From positions 878,302 to 942,301 of the forward strand of contig SCFE01000112.1 of the NCBI GenBank assembly GCA_004352715.1: a stretch of DNA of 64,000 bases, given 5' to 3'. The translations under genes were made by a program, and so were the position numbers. Source of the stretch: Hofstenia miamia (lineage: Eukaryota; Xenacoelomorpha; Acoela). Positions 12,206-24,011 of the stretch are shown here, piece by piece; within the stretch, counting starts at the first letter, position 1; every line of letters starts with the position of its first letter. The notes below the pieces were generated by a model. The model searched no databases and was not told where the DNA came from. It was given only the letters and a program-made list of their open reading frames with translations.

Positions 12206-13473
12206 GTGTTAAAAGAGTCTAAACTTAAAGATGTTGATAACATTTGGAAGGGCTTTGAGACGCCAGAAGAAGCCAATAAAATGTATTATTTTTAGTTTTA
12301 GATTTTAGTATTGAATTGTTTTTAGGGTTCAGTTATTGACTTTTAATAAATTCAAGGATGCCACTGAAGCTCTAGCAGGTATGTAGTACGGTTTATTAAT
12401 TGGATCACAATTTTATCGTATGATTTTTAAAGATTTATTTTTGTTTATACATTTCACTATTGCTTATCAGTTTTAACAATTAGCTACTGAAATTTACTAT
12501 AAATAGAGTCCTATATCAATCAATGTTGTTTTCGTTGCACATATACACTGATTTTGAGGTTTTCCATGTTGAATTCAATATTTGGATCCTACAAAATTTC
12601 CTCTCCTTAACCTTAAACAGCCTAGCGTCCGTTTTAAAGGACAAACCGTTTTCCAAATTTACAAAGAATTTTCTCCAGGCCTATTTTCAAATTTGAAGAT
12701 CTTGGTCATGGGTAGGTCTATTGGGGACCACACATTATGGCAATGTTGAAAATGTCTATTAAAGCTTATTGCTGTTGCAGAGATTGTTGAAAAGATTAAA
12801 AAATTTTTTAGAAATTTTCGAATTTTTTAAAAAAAAATTTAAATTCTCTCCATACTTATTGTTAATGTATTTAGAACGTTTTGAGCCCCTGGAGGCAACA
12901 TAGAACTTTGACTGTTTCTTGATATGTGCAAAGATATTCCAAACCCATTAAGGCGTGCCGTGCGCAAAGTTAGAGATCGTGGGGCTATAAGCGTTGAAAA
13001 TTTTTTATAAAATCATGAAACAATTTTCAAAAATCATCAGGCTGTTTAAGGTTAATTCTTACATAAATAATGTTGAATAGATTTATTTCCTTTTGCTATT
13101 GATTATAACTAATTTTGCATACAAAATCATAACGTTTTGTGTTAGCAAACGCTTCTGCCATTGAAAATAAAATGAATAAAAAATTGAAGAAGATGCTGAA
13201 GAAATTATCAATTGATGAAGCACATGAAGAACTAGCGGTAGCAGATACCAAAGTTGGCGGTCTTATAAAGGTATCTATATGTATATTTGGGGTTTTCCCA
13301 ATTGCATTGCTTATTTAAAATGTTTACCTTATTGATGTTGTTTGATAATTAGAGCTTCCCATATCTTAATGTGGGCAGTTTTCATGGCTATTTCAAAATT
13401 TGTTTTTTTTACAATTTGTTATTGTGTTTGAATATTTCAGTTTCAATATGACTTTTAAGATGTTCTTTAATTC

Positions 13474-13510
<37 letters not shown>

Positions 13511-16500
13511 TTAGTATATATATATTCGTATATATATAGGTATATATTGTTAGGAACGTACGTGTATATAAATACGCATTAAAACATAACCAATCAGGTA
13601 AAAGTACACAATGTTTATTAATTACAATTCAATTGTATGAAATTACAATTAGCGTTATTAGACAGCCATAAATATTGATTCTGTCAAGCTTTTATTATAT
13701 GTAGAAAGAGAGAAGTAACACAGTCAAAATTATCCAAATTCAGACTCTAATCAATGAAAATACATATTAGTTGAGAGAAATTGCAGAAAAAGCCAATTTT
13801 AGCAAAACAGCAGTGGAAAATGTCAAAAAAGCAAACATCTGGATCAATTAGTGCACGACGCGTCAGACATTGTGGAAGGAAAAGGAAATCCACCAAAGCT
13901 GATGATCGCCTACTGGTCCGAAGTTTAAGATCAAAGCCGCTATCAACAGCCAAACAACTACAAAAAGAGTAGAAAGAGTCCGGTGTTCATGTAGGAGTAC
14001 ACACAGTTCGTAGTCGACTGAAAGAAGCTGGCTGTAGCAGTGTTACTCCGAAAAGGAAACCACTGTAACAAAAGCAATGATGAAGAAACGCTTTTAATTT
14101 GCCAACCGCTACAGTAAGTTATTTGAATTAAATATGATTCAGCTCATTTTTCTAAATTCTAGGCTATTTTCTCAGATGAGTCCACGTTTGAATGCCATAC
14201 GCAAAGCAGCGAAGCTCATTTTTCTAAATTCTAGGCTATTTTCTCAGATGAGTCCACGTTTGAATGCCATACGCAAAGCAGCGAAAAATATGGCAAACGC
14301 CTAACAGCCGAATGCCATCTGTTCCAGCCGTCCGGCATCCACAGAAAGTTATGGTTTGGGGTTGCATGTCGTTCCATGGCACTGGAAGATTGCATATTTG
14401 TGAAAAGAACATGCGGAAAGAGCAGTATTTCGAAGTTTTACATGAACGAATGATCCCACAAGCCAACCAATGGTATCCTGGATCCAACTTTATTTTCCAG
14501 CAAGACGACGCCCCAGCCAATACGGCGAAAATTGTCACTCAATTTTTTCAAAATAATAATATTAATCTCATCCAATGGCCCGGGAATAGCCCAAATCTCA
14601 ATGCGATTGAGAATTTGTGGGGAATCTTGAAACGGAAATTGGCTCCTGAAATGTGCACCACAAAACCGAACTCATCGGAAAATTGTTAAGATTGTGGGCG
14701 AGTGATGCATCCATTAAGACCATGGTGGAGAACTTAGTCGATTCAATGCCGCGGAAAATCGAAAATGTCATTAGAAATAAAGGGAAAATGACGAAATATT
14801 GAAATCATTTAAAATATTGTTCATTTATATACAATTATAAAATACAATTATAAAATGGATTTTTTTTATTATAAATTTATCATAAATTATCACAAATTTG
14901 AGTTTTTACACTCCTAATTTATATATTATGATTGTTGAAGCATTAAACTTGATAATAAACGTTTTTCTATATGATAAATAGCGTTTGTGTGCCCATTATG
15001 GTTCAGTTAGGAAGAAATATGAAAAAAATGCGCTGTCCTGATTAATTTGCTCCCTATTGTACCTTGTCGAAAAATTTCAACGATTGAACGTATTTCCGAA
15101 AATACAGTAAAAACGCAAACCAAAGTAATGTAAGGTCCATTTATAAATTCTAAATTTGCAAATACCTCCTTGAAAAATGCATTAAACGTATTCAGAAAAA
15201 ACAAAATAATAGCAATACCTGAACACACTTTTTCTACAGTTTCATCCTTACAAAACTTCATGTCGCAATCAATATTTGAGTCAAAATCATCTAATACTAC
15301 ACATTCAGGAGACATATTCATTGAATAAAAGGACTGTTGAAATTCTTCTAGAAACCTTGCATGCTGATCAGATATCATTCTAAAATATTAAAATTTTCAT
15401 TAGAAAACTAGTTAAATACATTTTACAAACAAATGAAACGGATTTTGCAACGAAACTAACATTTTTCATTGCTAATCAAAACATGCGAATTCATAACAAG
15501 CACATTGAGTTCAAGAAAAGAGAAATCTGTGTTCACTATTCTTGTGATGATCACTACAGTCCCAAATGACAAGCAGACTAAATTGCCATTTTGAAATTTT
15601 TTGCATGGCCATGACATATCAAAGACCATCACTTTTTTTCTTATAAATATCTTAAAAACTTCCCCGTAAGTCAAATTTCTTTTTTGGCAACAGTTTTTAC
15701 CAACAAATTTTAAATAAGTGTTTAAGACTAAATTTTAAAATTATATTTTATCTTTAAGTAATACCTAGAAAATATTTCAACATTTTCACTATTGCAATAA
15801 CGTGAATGATTAATTTTTACATTTTAGATTTCAATAACAATTTTCGCTTTTTTATCGAAAAAAGTACACTTTTTAATGTAAACTGTTACTTTTTAGTTGA
15901 TTATATGTTTTAGAATTCATAAAACTAATTGGATTTAGAATTGTTAAAACATTATTTTAGACAGGGTTAAATTTTAGATTTATAAACATCATTTAGGTGG
16001 GGTAATGGCATTTAAACAAACATCTAATGTAGTTGAAAAAAATTCTGAATGTAGGAATGGATCGCTTAATTTGTATATTATTGAGATCAAAGTTGTTTTC
16101 CAGCAAGGCGGAAAACGCTTAGAGGAACAAATGTAGGAGAAGATATGCTTTAAATGGATGGAAGAGTTGAGGTTTCGTGATTTACAAAGGATGGGCCGCC
16201 ATCAGGATAGCAAGGACCACACAACTTGCATGAGGGAAATATCGGAGGCGTTGAAGACGATGTCACAGGCGAATCAGCGGGGAGGGAAGTGAACCGGGGC
16301 AGAGAGAGACAGGAGCAGAGAAATTCGAGGCAAAATAAGCTTGAAGAGATCAGCTTTCTCCAGATCCGAGTGGGCAGAAAGAAGGTTCCATTTCAAATTG
16401 GGTCAGGTTTGATATGAAGGGAGCTTATTAGCTCTAATTAATTAAAAAACAAATTTATATTTGCTGGAAAATATAAATAATACATTGTTAGAAATCTAAC

Positions 16501-19500
16501 GAAAGCTCTACCTCGCTTTCTGTACGAATGCAAATATCCTAAATAATGCACTTAAAAATATAGAGCGCATGCCGTCTGTGGGAACTCTACAATCTTAACA
16601 CAAGTGTTAATCTACTCTGTTTGAACATCCCCATTATTTACTCTTGCTTAACGCACCCTAAGTGGTGAACTAGAAAACGGATTACAATCCGCACATAAAT
16701 GTCTTACTTTTTTAAATAGATCACTCTTGCCTTGAGGATATCTCAAATCGATGAAAACAAAAATAGATAACTACACAACAGGTAAACTACGTAATGCGAA
16801 GAAAATAATGGCAATGAGTAAATACCAAAAAAAATTGATTAACTAAGCAAAATAAACAAAGCATGTTCTGTAAGTCTGGGCGACAACCATACCAATGACA
16901 ATCGTGCTCAACAAGAGTAAATAAGCTAAAGATTTTCAATGTACATTAGCTACATTAAGTAGCGTTCAGACCTACAACTTGGTTCACAACGTTTTGGAAA
17001 ATAAAATATTTACAACAAAGTTTTATCGCGTTCAGACCTACAACTTTGTTCACAACTTTTGCTTTAGATTCAATTAAAATTTTTAAAACAAATATATTGT
17101 AATTCGAAATGATTTCGTTTATTTACAAAAAGTAAAATCTAATAGTTGAAAACGTGGCGGCTCGTACATGCAAAAGTTAGCCAAGCAAATATTTTTATGT
17201 AGCCAAATGAAGTGGAAATAATAAGCCATGAAAAATGAATCTCAGAAATTTATCTGTAATATTATTATCGAAATAAGATTAGTTGGGCAGTTCTTTTAAT
17301 AAATCATGTTCAAGAAAAATTGCTAATGACTTCTGTCGTTTTTTCTCCTCTAATCGGTTATTCTTAATTTTTTTTAAAGTTCTTTAAACAGAAATATCCT
17401 TCTGCAAAACGCTTCTCAAAATCCAATAGTTTGTATTAATTCAAATATTTACAAATTTTCGGTAAAGCAATCGATAAATCGTGCATTTCAAAATATTGAA
17501 TAATAATTTTGTCGATTTACAATGGAAGGCATGTTGATGAAAGAAAACTTGAGATAAATTACAAATTTTTTCAAGTTTCAAGATTGAGTAGACATTTAGA
17601 TGAGAAAATCGCAGCTGAGGGAAATCACATTTAAATTTACTAATTCTATAAAACTACATTTGCACAAAAATGTTAACCTAGCCTCCATTTGAGTGCATAT
17701 AGCGCCAATTCATTTCAAAATACATTACTTTTGAAACATCCTCGTTATAATTGATTTTTTGAATTAAAATGGTAGCATATTCCTAAAAATTTTCTAATTT
17801 CTGTAAAGGAAAAACACATGGCTACTGTTTTATATTTAAGAATATTGTACAAGCAATCCGTGGGGTAAAAAATGCGAAAAAACAAATACCAGATATAGGA
17901 GCCTCGCTCAAATATGCCTTTGTTTTCGAAACTGCTTGAACAAAGAAATATTTGTTTCCCGCACTGATTGATTTGATTAAATATCATGTTTACTTTTGGG
18001 TTATTGTATTGAATGAAAATATTTCGCGTGGTTCTTTTACAACGGAAAAATTTCACTGTGAAGCAAAGAGCGGACTGCTTGCTTTGCTAGCTAAATCTTT
18101 GCACGATGAGTTGGAAGACAACGGATATGATTTAAGCGATTGAGCGAGCACAGGTACAGCATTAAGGCATCTGCTTGCTGCGGCGCAATCATTTAATTAT
18201 GTTAAAGTAAATCATAATGAATTGTGCTATATTCCATTCATATTTTTATTTGATGTTTGAATATTGTTTTAAAGCAAACTAATAACACTGATATGCATGA
18301 AATTTTTTTCTTCCATCATTCACAGTTTTTCTGATGTAATTCGACCCGTAGATCACGAATATGAACTTCAACTTTTCGCATCACGTCGTTTTTTAGATAA
18401 CATGTATTTAGTACCTGCACATGTACATGTATCCGTGTCATCCATTTAATGCTGTTCTTTTGAATTTGCATTTCTGGGTCTGATCAAATTGGATGCAAAA
18501 TGAAATAAGCAACAGAAAACTGAGTCTTAATAAAATTAATTACCAAAACTTTAACTGGATGCATTTGATTCACAAGGGTCCATAAAGGCCTTTTTGACTT
18601 TATTCTTTAAGGTTCGAACCAGCGGAAGATCATTTTGATCATCTTATAGTTGGTCTACTCTAAGATGATTGCTATGTGATTTAATTAAAAGCAGCGCTGT
18701 TTGTATTAATTCAACAATATGCACACCCCATCGAGTCTGTTACTAAAAATAGATATGACGCTTTTTCGTTTACGCCAGTCAGGCAGTAATTGAATTTTAA
18801 NCAGGACGCTGAGGAAGAGAAATCAGTTGATGGAGATGATGATGACTAAATTATCTCGAAATCTTTTTTAGAATTTGTAATAAAGTATTGTAAATAATTT
18901 TAAAACCATTTAAAATTATCATTCTAGCATGTATGTTCTAATGATCTTCGTATTCGAATATGATATTTATTACGTTCCAATGTAGTTTAATACATGAGGA
19001 TTGGTTATTTGATAAAATTCGCTTTTGATTTTTCTAATCCCATTCGTGGTTTACATCGACCAGAATCGACTAAGGAATTTACATCGACCAGAAATCTGAT
19101 AGAGGTTTTCAATTGAAGAAAATTGGAAGAAATATCATTGATCGCCGAACCGAAATTCGATTGAAAATACACTTTATCCATTACAAATGAATGTTTTTAG
19201 TGTAAGAAATTCGAAATTTTAGTCAAGTTTGTAAAAATTCGATTGAGCTAAGAAATTTCTTGCAAAAATATTTAAGTTCAAACGAAACCTTAGTATTATT
19301 TTATACTGGTAGATTGTGAAATCAAATTGAATAAATGTAAAATATTTGTCAACCTCAGAAAAAATTGTCATGAATATTTTTTGGAGTTACCAAATTGGTT
19401 TCATATAATCCTATGATTGTCCTCACCATGATATATAGGAGATTCAAAAGGAATTTTCATGTTGAAAAGGGTCGATATGTACTCCAGTCGATGTAAACTC

Positions 19501-22500
19501 TGTACGCCCCAGTCGTTTTTAGCATTTATTCATGATTGTTTGCTACTCCTAGTCTACATTAGAGTAAATTTTATTTTGTTTGGGTAGTTATCTAATGCCA
19601 CAAATGTACAAAAGTACTGAGTTTTCATAACATACATATTTTCACTCAGACACTTTTATTGATTGTAAAATCATGTATTCATGTACTATCTAAAATTAAA
19701 AATGGTTTTTTCTATGATTCATCTACGGAAATGCTTTTACGTTTTAGAGGTATGTAGATTTAAAACAATGTAAACCATTTTTTAAAAAAAATATCAATCT
19801 TAGAGAAATGACTCGTTGTGCTTGAAAAATGATGATTAGTTTAGCATACTGTGGTTTTACTGTTGTGGTAAAATTCGATCGAACTTACTGTTTAGGCACT
19901 CGTGAGAAAGCGGTAGGTAAAGATTTTTCGGATATCCTCCCCGAAGAAGTTGAATCTGAAGTAAAAAAATTCGCAGAAATTTCCATGGGAACGGAAATAT
20001 CCAAAGAAGACGTCAAAAATATTAAACATTTATGTAATCAAGTAATAAGAATTCTGTCCTATGTCTTACTTCATCCTTGAATTTTAGATAATAGAACTCT
20101 CAGATTACCGCAATCAATTAGCAGAATATCTGAAGAACCGTATGACCGCTATCGCACCAAATGTCACTATGCTGGTTGGTGAAATTTTAGGTGCTCGACT
20201 CATTTCTCACGCAGGTGACCGAATGTTTATTCTTCGTAGTTCTTTAAGTAAATCCTTAGTAAAGCAATTTGCTTATCAATTGCTGTTAAATAATTGTATA
20301 CATGAAAAGTTAGTTGCACAGAGGGAATGAGGCCATTAAATATATAAATTGTTTTCATCAAAAACTTATACAGAATATTATTTTTTTAAATGCTTACAAA
20401 TTTTTCTAACCTTGGGTCTGTTCTTTGTTACATTTCTATTGATTTACTACAGTCTTGAATTACAAAAGCAACATTCTATGCATCTTTGCTTTGGTATAGA
20501 TGTTGCATTCCATTTATAAATTTCTTTAAATTAAGGCAGCTATTGATTTTGTAGTTATCAGTTTGAGTATTTAAGTCCAACTAAATCTTCTCGTATGATC
20601 TTTTCGCAAATATATCAAATACAAAACTTTATAATTTGTGTAGATTACCTCTAATAAAAGTGAGTACTCCTAATTTTTTTTTTTCTCTTATAAAAGTAAG
20701 TAACCGCCTTTTTCTTTTTCCTTCTACAAATCTATATCTATGACGTTCTCATGGGCCACTATACAACTTTTGTTGCGAAGAAAATTATAGAGAGTAATGT
20801 GAAGTAATTTAAAAGTTGTTTGATTTCCTCCAACTGATTTCTTATCTTCGTCTGGCAACAAAATTGTATTTTGTTAAATTTTTGTCCGTAACTTTTAGAA
20901 TTACTATTGACGCAATTGAACAATAGTATTTCTACTGGAAGTATGCAACATTTATTGGGTTGCATGGCAATTTGTTAATAAAAATTTTTTGCATCATTTC
21001 AAAGAGTAACTGTTCGTTAAAAATTTTTGAATCATTTAAAATTCTCTATTTCCGAGTAAAAAATATTATAGCTTCTAAATCCTCGTCTTTGAAGCTCATA
21101 GCTACTTGACAATCGGATACCAAAATAAACTTGATTGCTGATCTTTTAAATGGATGGAACTTTTATATTAATATAAGCCAAATCTATTTGGTTATTATCT
21201 AATACAGTCAATGTCACAGGGGCGACCACAGCTTTTAAGGTTTATAGGATCTAAAATTAAAATATTTGCCTCTTCAAGCCCCAAATGTGCTAGCTCATGC
21301 AATCCAAATGAAGTCGAATTTAGATCGCTTGTTTTCAATTTCTAAATAACAAATAAAAATCTTAACGTTTCGCAAAAAAATAATTATATTGGCTAACAGA
21401 TGATCAAACCCTTTTCAATTTTCATCAAATAGGTCGCATTGAAGTAAATAATAGTGTCAATGATTGGTTATATAGCAAAACATGTTTTAATAATTTTTCA
21501 GTTAGCGCGATCAATAAAATCAATATTTTTAACAAAAAATTGCACTTTCAANNNNNNNNNNNNNNNNNNNNNNNNNNNNNNNNNNNNNNNNNNNNNNNNN
21601 NNNNNNNNNNNNNNNNNNNNNNNNNNNNNNNNNNNNNNNNNNNNNNNNNNNNNNNNNNNNNNNNNNNNNNNNNNNNNNNNNNNNNNNNNNNNNNNNNNNN
21701 NNNNNNNNNNNNNNNNNNNNNNNNNNNNNNNNNNNNNNNNNNNNNNTTTAGGGTCTTTGGTTCAATTAGCCAAGCAGCCTGCTTCAACTGTGCAAGTTTT
21801 TGGAGCTGAGAAAGCTTTGTTCCGTGCAATAAAAAACCGTGACACTACTCCTAAATATGGCTTGCTCTATCATGCGACTTTGGTTACAAAAGCATCGCCT
21901 AAATTCAGGGGAAAGGTATCGGATTTCGTGTGTGTGAATATTTCAACGACGTGTTTAGATAGCGAGAATGTTGGCTGCTAAAACTGCTTTGGCCATTCGT
22001 GTAGATGCTCTTCGAGAAGAAACCGAAGGCAATATTGGAATGGGTTTGCGAGTAGCGGTAGAACAGCGACTAACTCAATTGGAAGAAGGAAAGCTCAACC
22101 GCATCAGTGGCATGGGCAAATATGCCACGACAACATTCCCTAAGCAAGTCAATGGCGCTTCGTATGTTGTTTCTCATTTCACCATCATTATACATCTCTC
22201 ACACCATTGAATCATAAGAATTTCTTAATTGTTTTGAAAATATTATGCGCACTATTGGAATTGTTATCGCAAATACACGGTCAGTTGTATAATAAATCAC
22301 AAATAACGCACATAAGCCGGATCCGTTGTATTACTTCGCATCAATTTAGTAGGAGGCTTGGCTGGCCGCACTAAGGGATTTAAATAATAATAATAATCTA
22401 GTTCCAGTGTACTCAGTGGCGCGTTTAGGGAGCAGGGGGACGACCGCCCTCCCTCTTTGGGGCCAACTGCACACATTAAAAAAAATGTTCTTTTCTTCAA

Positions 22501-23494
22501 AATTGAAAATAGTTCACGTTAATTCAAGATGTTATCAAACGATTTGCTGCTAAAAACAGAGGATTGCATTTTGTATAAGCTTATTTTTGTTCAAAAAACA
22601 TTTTTTTGCAATTTTTTTTCTGTAAAAATGGATGTCAGTCCCCGCTTTAAATATCCTAAACGCGCCACTGCGTGTAATACCAGAGAGACAATATTTATTT
22701 AGTAGATAATGTCTTTACTTGTAGAGAAACGTGTACTTTTTTATTAGTCAACGTCCTTTATCTCGTTTCAACATGTTGACCCTAACCCTAACCCTAATCC
22801 GAGAGTTGAAAGCTACACGTCATCTTTTTAATGGAAAACATTTAAATTTGTTGTTTAGACAAGATGTTCAAAAGTATGACACTCGGCAAGACTCCACATT
22901 ACCCTACACGAAGAAGAGAAAGTTTGATGCATTGTCTACACCCAAAGGTATTTATCAGTAATTGTTCTTTGGTTGTGTCTGTGCGGTTTTTATTCCCATA
23001 TTATTAATAATGCAACATAGTCCATTTTCACCAAAAAAAGAAACGTCTCATTTCAAATTTAACATGCATTTAAGAAAAATGACTTTTCTTCCACAGTATT
23101 TCAATGTTCACACTCATTACAATTGCTAGTCCCCTTCTTTCTCCGTAGCAGTCAATAAATACAGTGAAACTCATCAACTGCTATTATTGCGCTGAATTAA
23201 ATTTCGTTCTACTAACATCCCCATTTATGTACTGCGACGATTATGTAACATACATTCAAGTAACTCTTTGGTTTGCTTATTGTTTGTAATTTTAGCCAAA
23301 TCTGATGTAAAAAAAGAAGCAGACGATATTGAAGGTGAGATTTTGAAGTGTTAATTTTACAATATTATTTTATACATATAATTCATATCAAATATGCTAT
23401 AAAATTACTTCTGTATTTTGCAATTCAAATGCGAAAATATTGAATTTGAACTTGTTTAGAGCGACCCTCTCCAAAGAAGAAAAAACAAAAGTGA
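12206..23494 (+). CDS. NOP58: NOP58, box C/D snoRNP core protein (spliced, centre not found)
   Basis: NOP58 is a nucleolar scaffold of box C/D small nucleolar ribonucleoproteins, which guide 2'-O-methylation and processing of rRNA. Exons by homology and splice sites: 12206-12282, 12326-12378, 13146-13270, then 19896-20041, 20088-20214, 21752-21915, 21959-22161, 22859-22947, 23296-23334 and 23460-23494. All joins within each block keep frame. Landmarks are [10 protein letters not shown] and [11 protein letters not shown] near the N-terminus, then the Nop domain with [37 protein letters not shown] and [10 protein letters not shown]. Near the end come [11 protein letters not shown] and a basic tail PKKKKQK before TGA. 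Introns are 43, 46 and 43 bases or several hundred to thousands. The first exon and about 115 central residues (coiled-coil part) are not recognisable between 13270 and 19896, and those two exons do not join in frame. The gene is therefore either mis-assembled or broken. Gap 21552-21746 ends a few bases before an exon. Confidence 0.85.
12611..13051. mobile_element. piggyBac-type MITE in NOP58 intron
   Basis: A 441-base element begins CCTTAAACAGCCT and ends with the perfect inverse AGGCTGTTTAAGG. It is flanked on both sides by TTAA (12607-12610 and 13052-13055). A TTAA target duplication and ends starting CC are the known marks of piggyBac transposition. No transposase frame lies inside, so it is a non-autonomous derivative. 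It makes up more than half of the intron between the second and third NOP58 exons found. Confidence 0.75.
13479..13508. repeat. (TA)n microsatellite
   Basis: About 15 TA units, followed by interrupted TATATA blocks to about 13550. Similar tracts occur at 2067-2090, 7722-7746, 10182-10200, 28105-28128, 37818-37850, 46964-46986, 51008-51030, 54797-54815, 55970-56000 and 57083-57108. They often sit at transposon or gap edges. Confidence 0.9.
13745..14810 (+). pseudogene. Tc1-like transposase, degenerate
   Basis: The remains of a Tc1/mariner transposase lie inside the large NOP58 intron. The N-terminal helix-turn-helix part is readable at 13781-14050 ([20 protein letters not shown], then [13 protein letters not shown]). 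The catalytic part is at 14160-14689, with first Asp in [10 protein letters not shown], second Asp in [11 protein letters not shown] and, after 34 residues, the Glu in [18 protein letters not shown]. This spacing is the DD34E pattern of Tc1 elements. Stops and frameshifts lie around 13970 and 14060-14140, and the C-terminal end is shifted near 14689. A 72-base tandem duplication (14141-14284) repeats the first catalytic Asp. Clear inverted ends were not found. Confidence 0.8.
14141..14284 (+). repeat. 72-base tandem duplication inside the Tc1 copy
   Basis: 14141-14212 and 14213-14284 are identical. The unit starts AGCTCATTTTTCTAAATTCT and ends in AAAGCAGCGA. It is a multiple of three, so it leaves the downstream frame in phase, but it contains a TAG in that frame. 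Confidence 0.85.
15219..15377 (-). CDS. candidate minus-strand exon, unknown protein
   Basis: On the minus strand, TTTAATATTTTAG gives a splice acceptor. The following frame runs through [32 protein letters not shown] and KDETVEKV to a possible donor, CAG/GTATTG, at 15218. The balanced, acidic composition looks more like real protein than the AT-rich background. A further minus-strand frame at 15456-15674 ([16 protein letters not shown]) lies upstream, but the two do not join in frame at obvious splice sites. I do not recognise the family. The exon lies inside the 6.6-kb NOP58 intron on the opposite strand. Confidence 0.3.
15678..17940. other. intronic spacer with one GC-richer block
   Basis: Mostly AT-rich and featureless. 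The stretch 16130-16410 is visibly richer in G and purines. It encodes broken frames such as [20 protein letters not shown] and [17 protein letters not shown], with stops between them. It is probably an insertion of unrelated, perhaps transposon-derived, coding DNA. Confidence 0.3.
18005..18850 (+). other. cluster of candidate exons, unknown gene
   Basis: Three exon-like pieces lie in order. At 18005-18206 a frame reads [19 protein letters not shown] then NGYDLSD, meets a TGA, and continues in the same frame as [18 protein letters not shown] to a possible donor GTAAAT. At 18326 a strong acceptor (TTTTTTTCTTCCATCATTCACAG) precedes [20 protein letters not shown]. At 18806-18849 an acceptor with one N (AANCAG) precedes [12 protein letters not shown] and a stop, with AATAAA about 30 bases on. 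The pieces do not join in frame as drawn. They may be a decayed gene nested in the NOP58 intron, or separate fragments. Confidence 0.25.
20215..21751. other. NOP58 intron with assembly gap
   Basis: No coding sequence is seen on either strand. The gap at 21552-21746 (195 N) ends only five bases before the next exon. Confidence 0.6.
22414..22670. mobile_element. hAT-type MITE in NOP58 intron
   Basis: The 257-base element starts CAGTGGCGCGTTTAGG and ends CCTAAACGCGCCACTG, an inverse match of 16 bases. The CAG...CTG ends and small size fit a non-autonomous hAT element. The flanking eight bases, AGTGTACT on the left and CGTGTAAT on the right, agree at five positions, compatible with an aged 8-base target duplication. 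It has no coding capacity. Confidence 0.7.
22780..22797. repeat. interstitial telomere-like repeat, three CCCTAA units
   Basis: Three perfect CCCTAA units are followed by a degenerate fourth. The TTAGGG type is the common animal telomere unit, not the TTAGG of most insects. With only three units, chance is possible. Confidence 0.5.
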
Positions 23495-24011
23495 ATTATT
23501 TCAATATATCAATTTGCCCTCGTATTTTATTGTGATTTTGTATTTTCCATGCACTGTTAAAACAAAGAAATGTTTTACTTGGATAATATTTCGATTCACA
23601 GTTATTTTCAATAATAATTTACATACAATAATTTCATTGGGTGATCAAATGATAAGTGATTATTTAATTTTAATTACTGAATTATCAACTTGAACCAGGG
23701 CTGGCATTTGTTATATTCATATTTTTTATAGTGAGTACATTGAATTATAATTTTTCAATCGTTCATTTTATTATGAATAATATTGAATTACTTTGTGTAA
23801 TTCTGTTTCTAATACAATATGTCACACAACCATTAAGAGAAACGAGGAAAGGTAAAATTCTAAGAATTATTACATAATATAAGCACGATATTCTTGTATC
23901 CAACTTTTCAACTGAGCTGTATAAAAATCTGTAATTTTTAAGCTTCAAAGAATTATTACAACTTTGAAATATAATTCCATGACATAAAGTCGTAGATGTG
24001 TATTGGAGTCC

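Noticed and set aside
14236-14538. Minus-strand frame over the Tc1 copy
   Set aside because: Antisense shadow of the transposase catalytic region.
17745-18056. 103-codon minus-strand frame
   Set aside because: It overlaps the better plus-strand candidate at 18005-18206 and has no motif.
18130-18150. Selenocysteine reading of the in-frame TGA
   Set aside because: No SECIS-like element was recognised and the protein family is unknown. A mutation or a wrong exon model is more likely.
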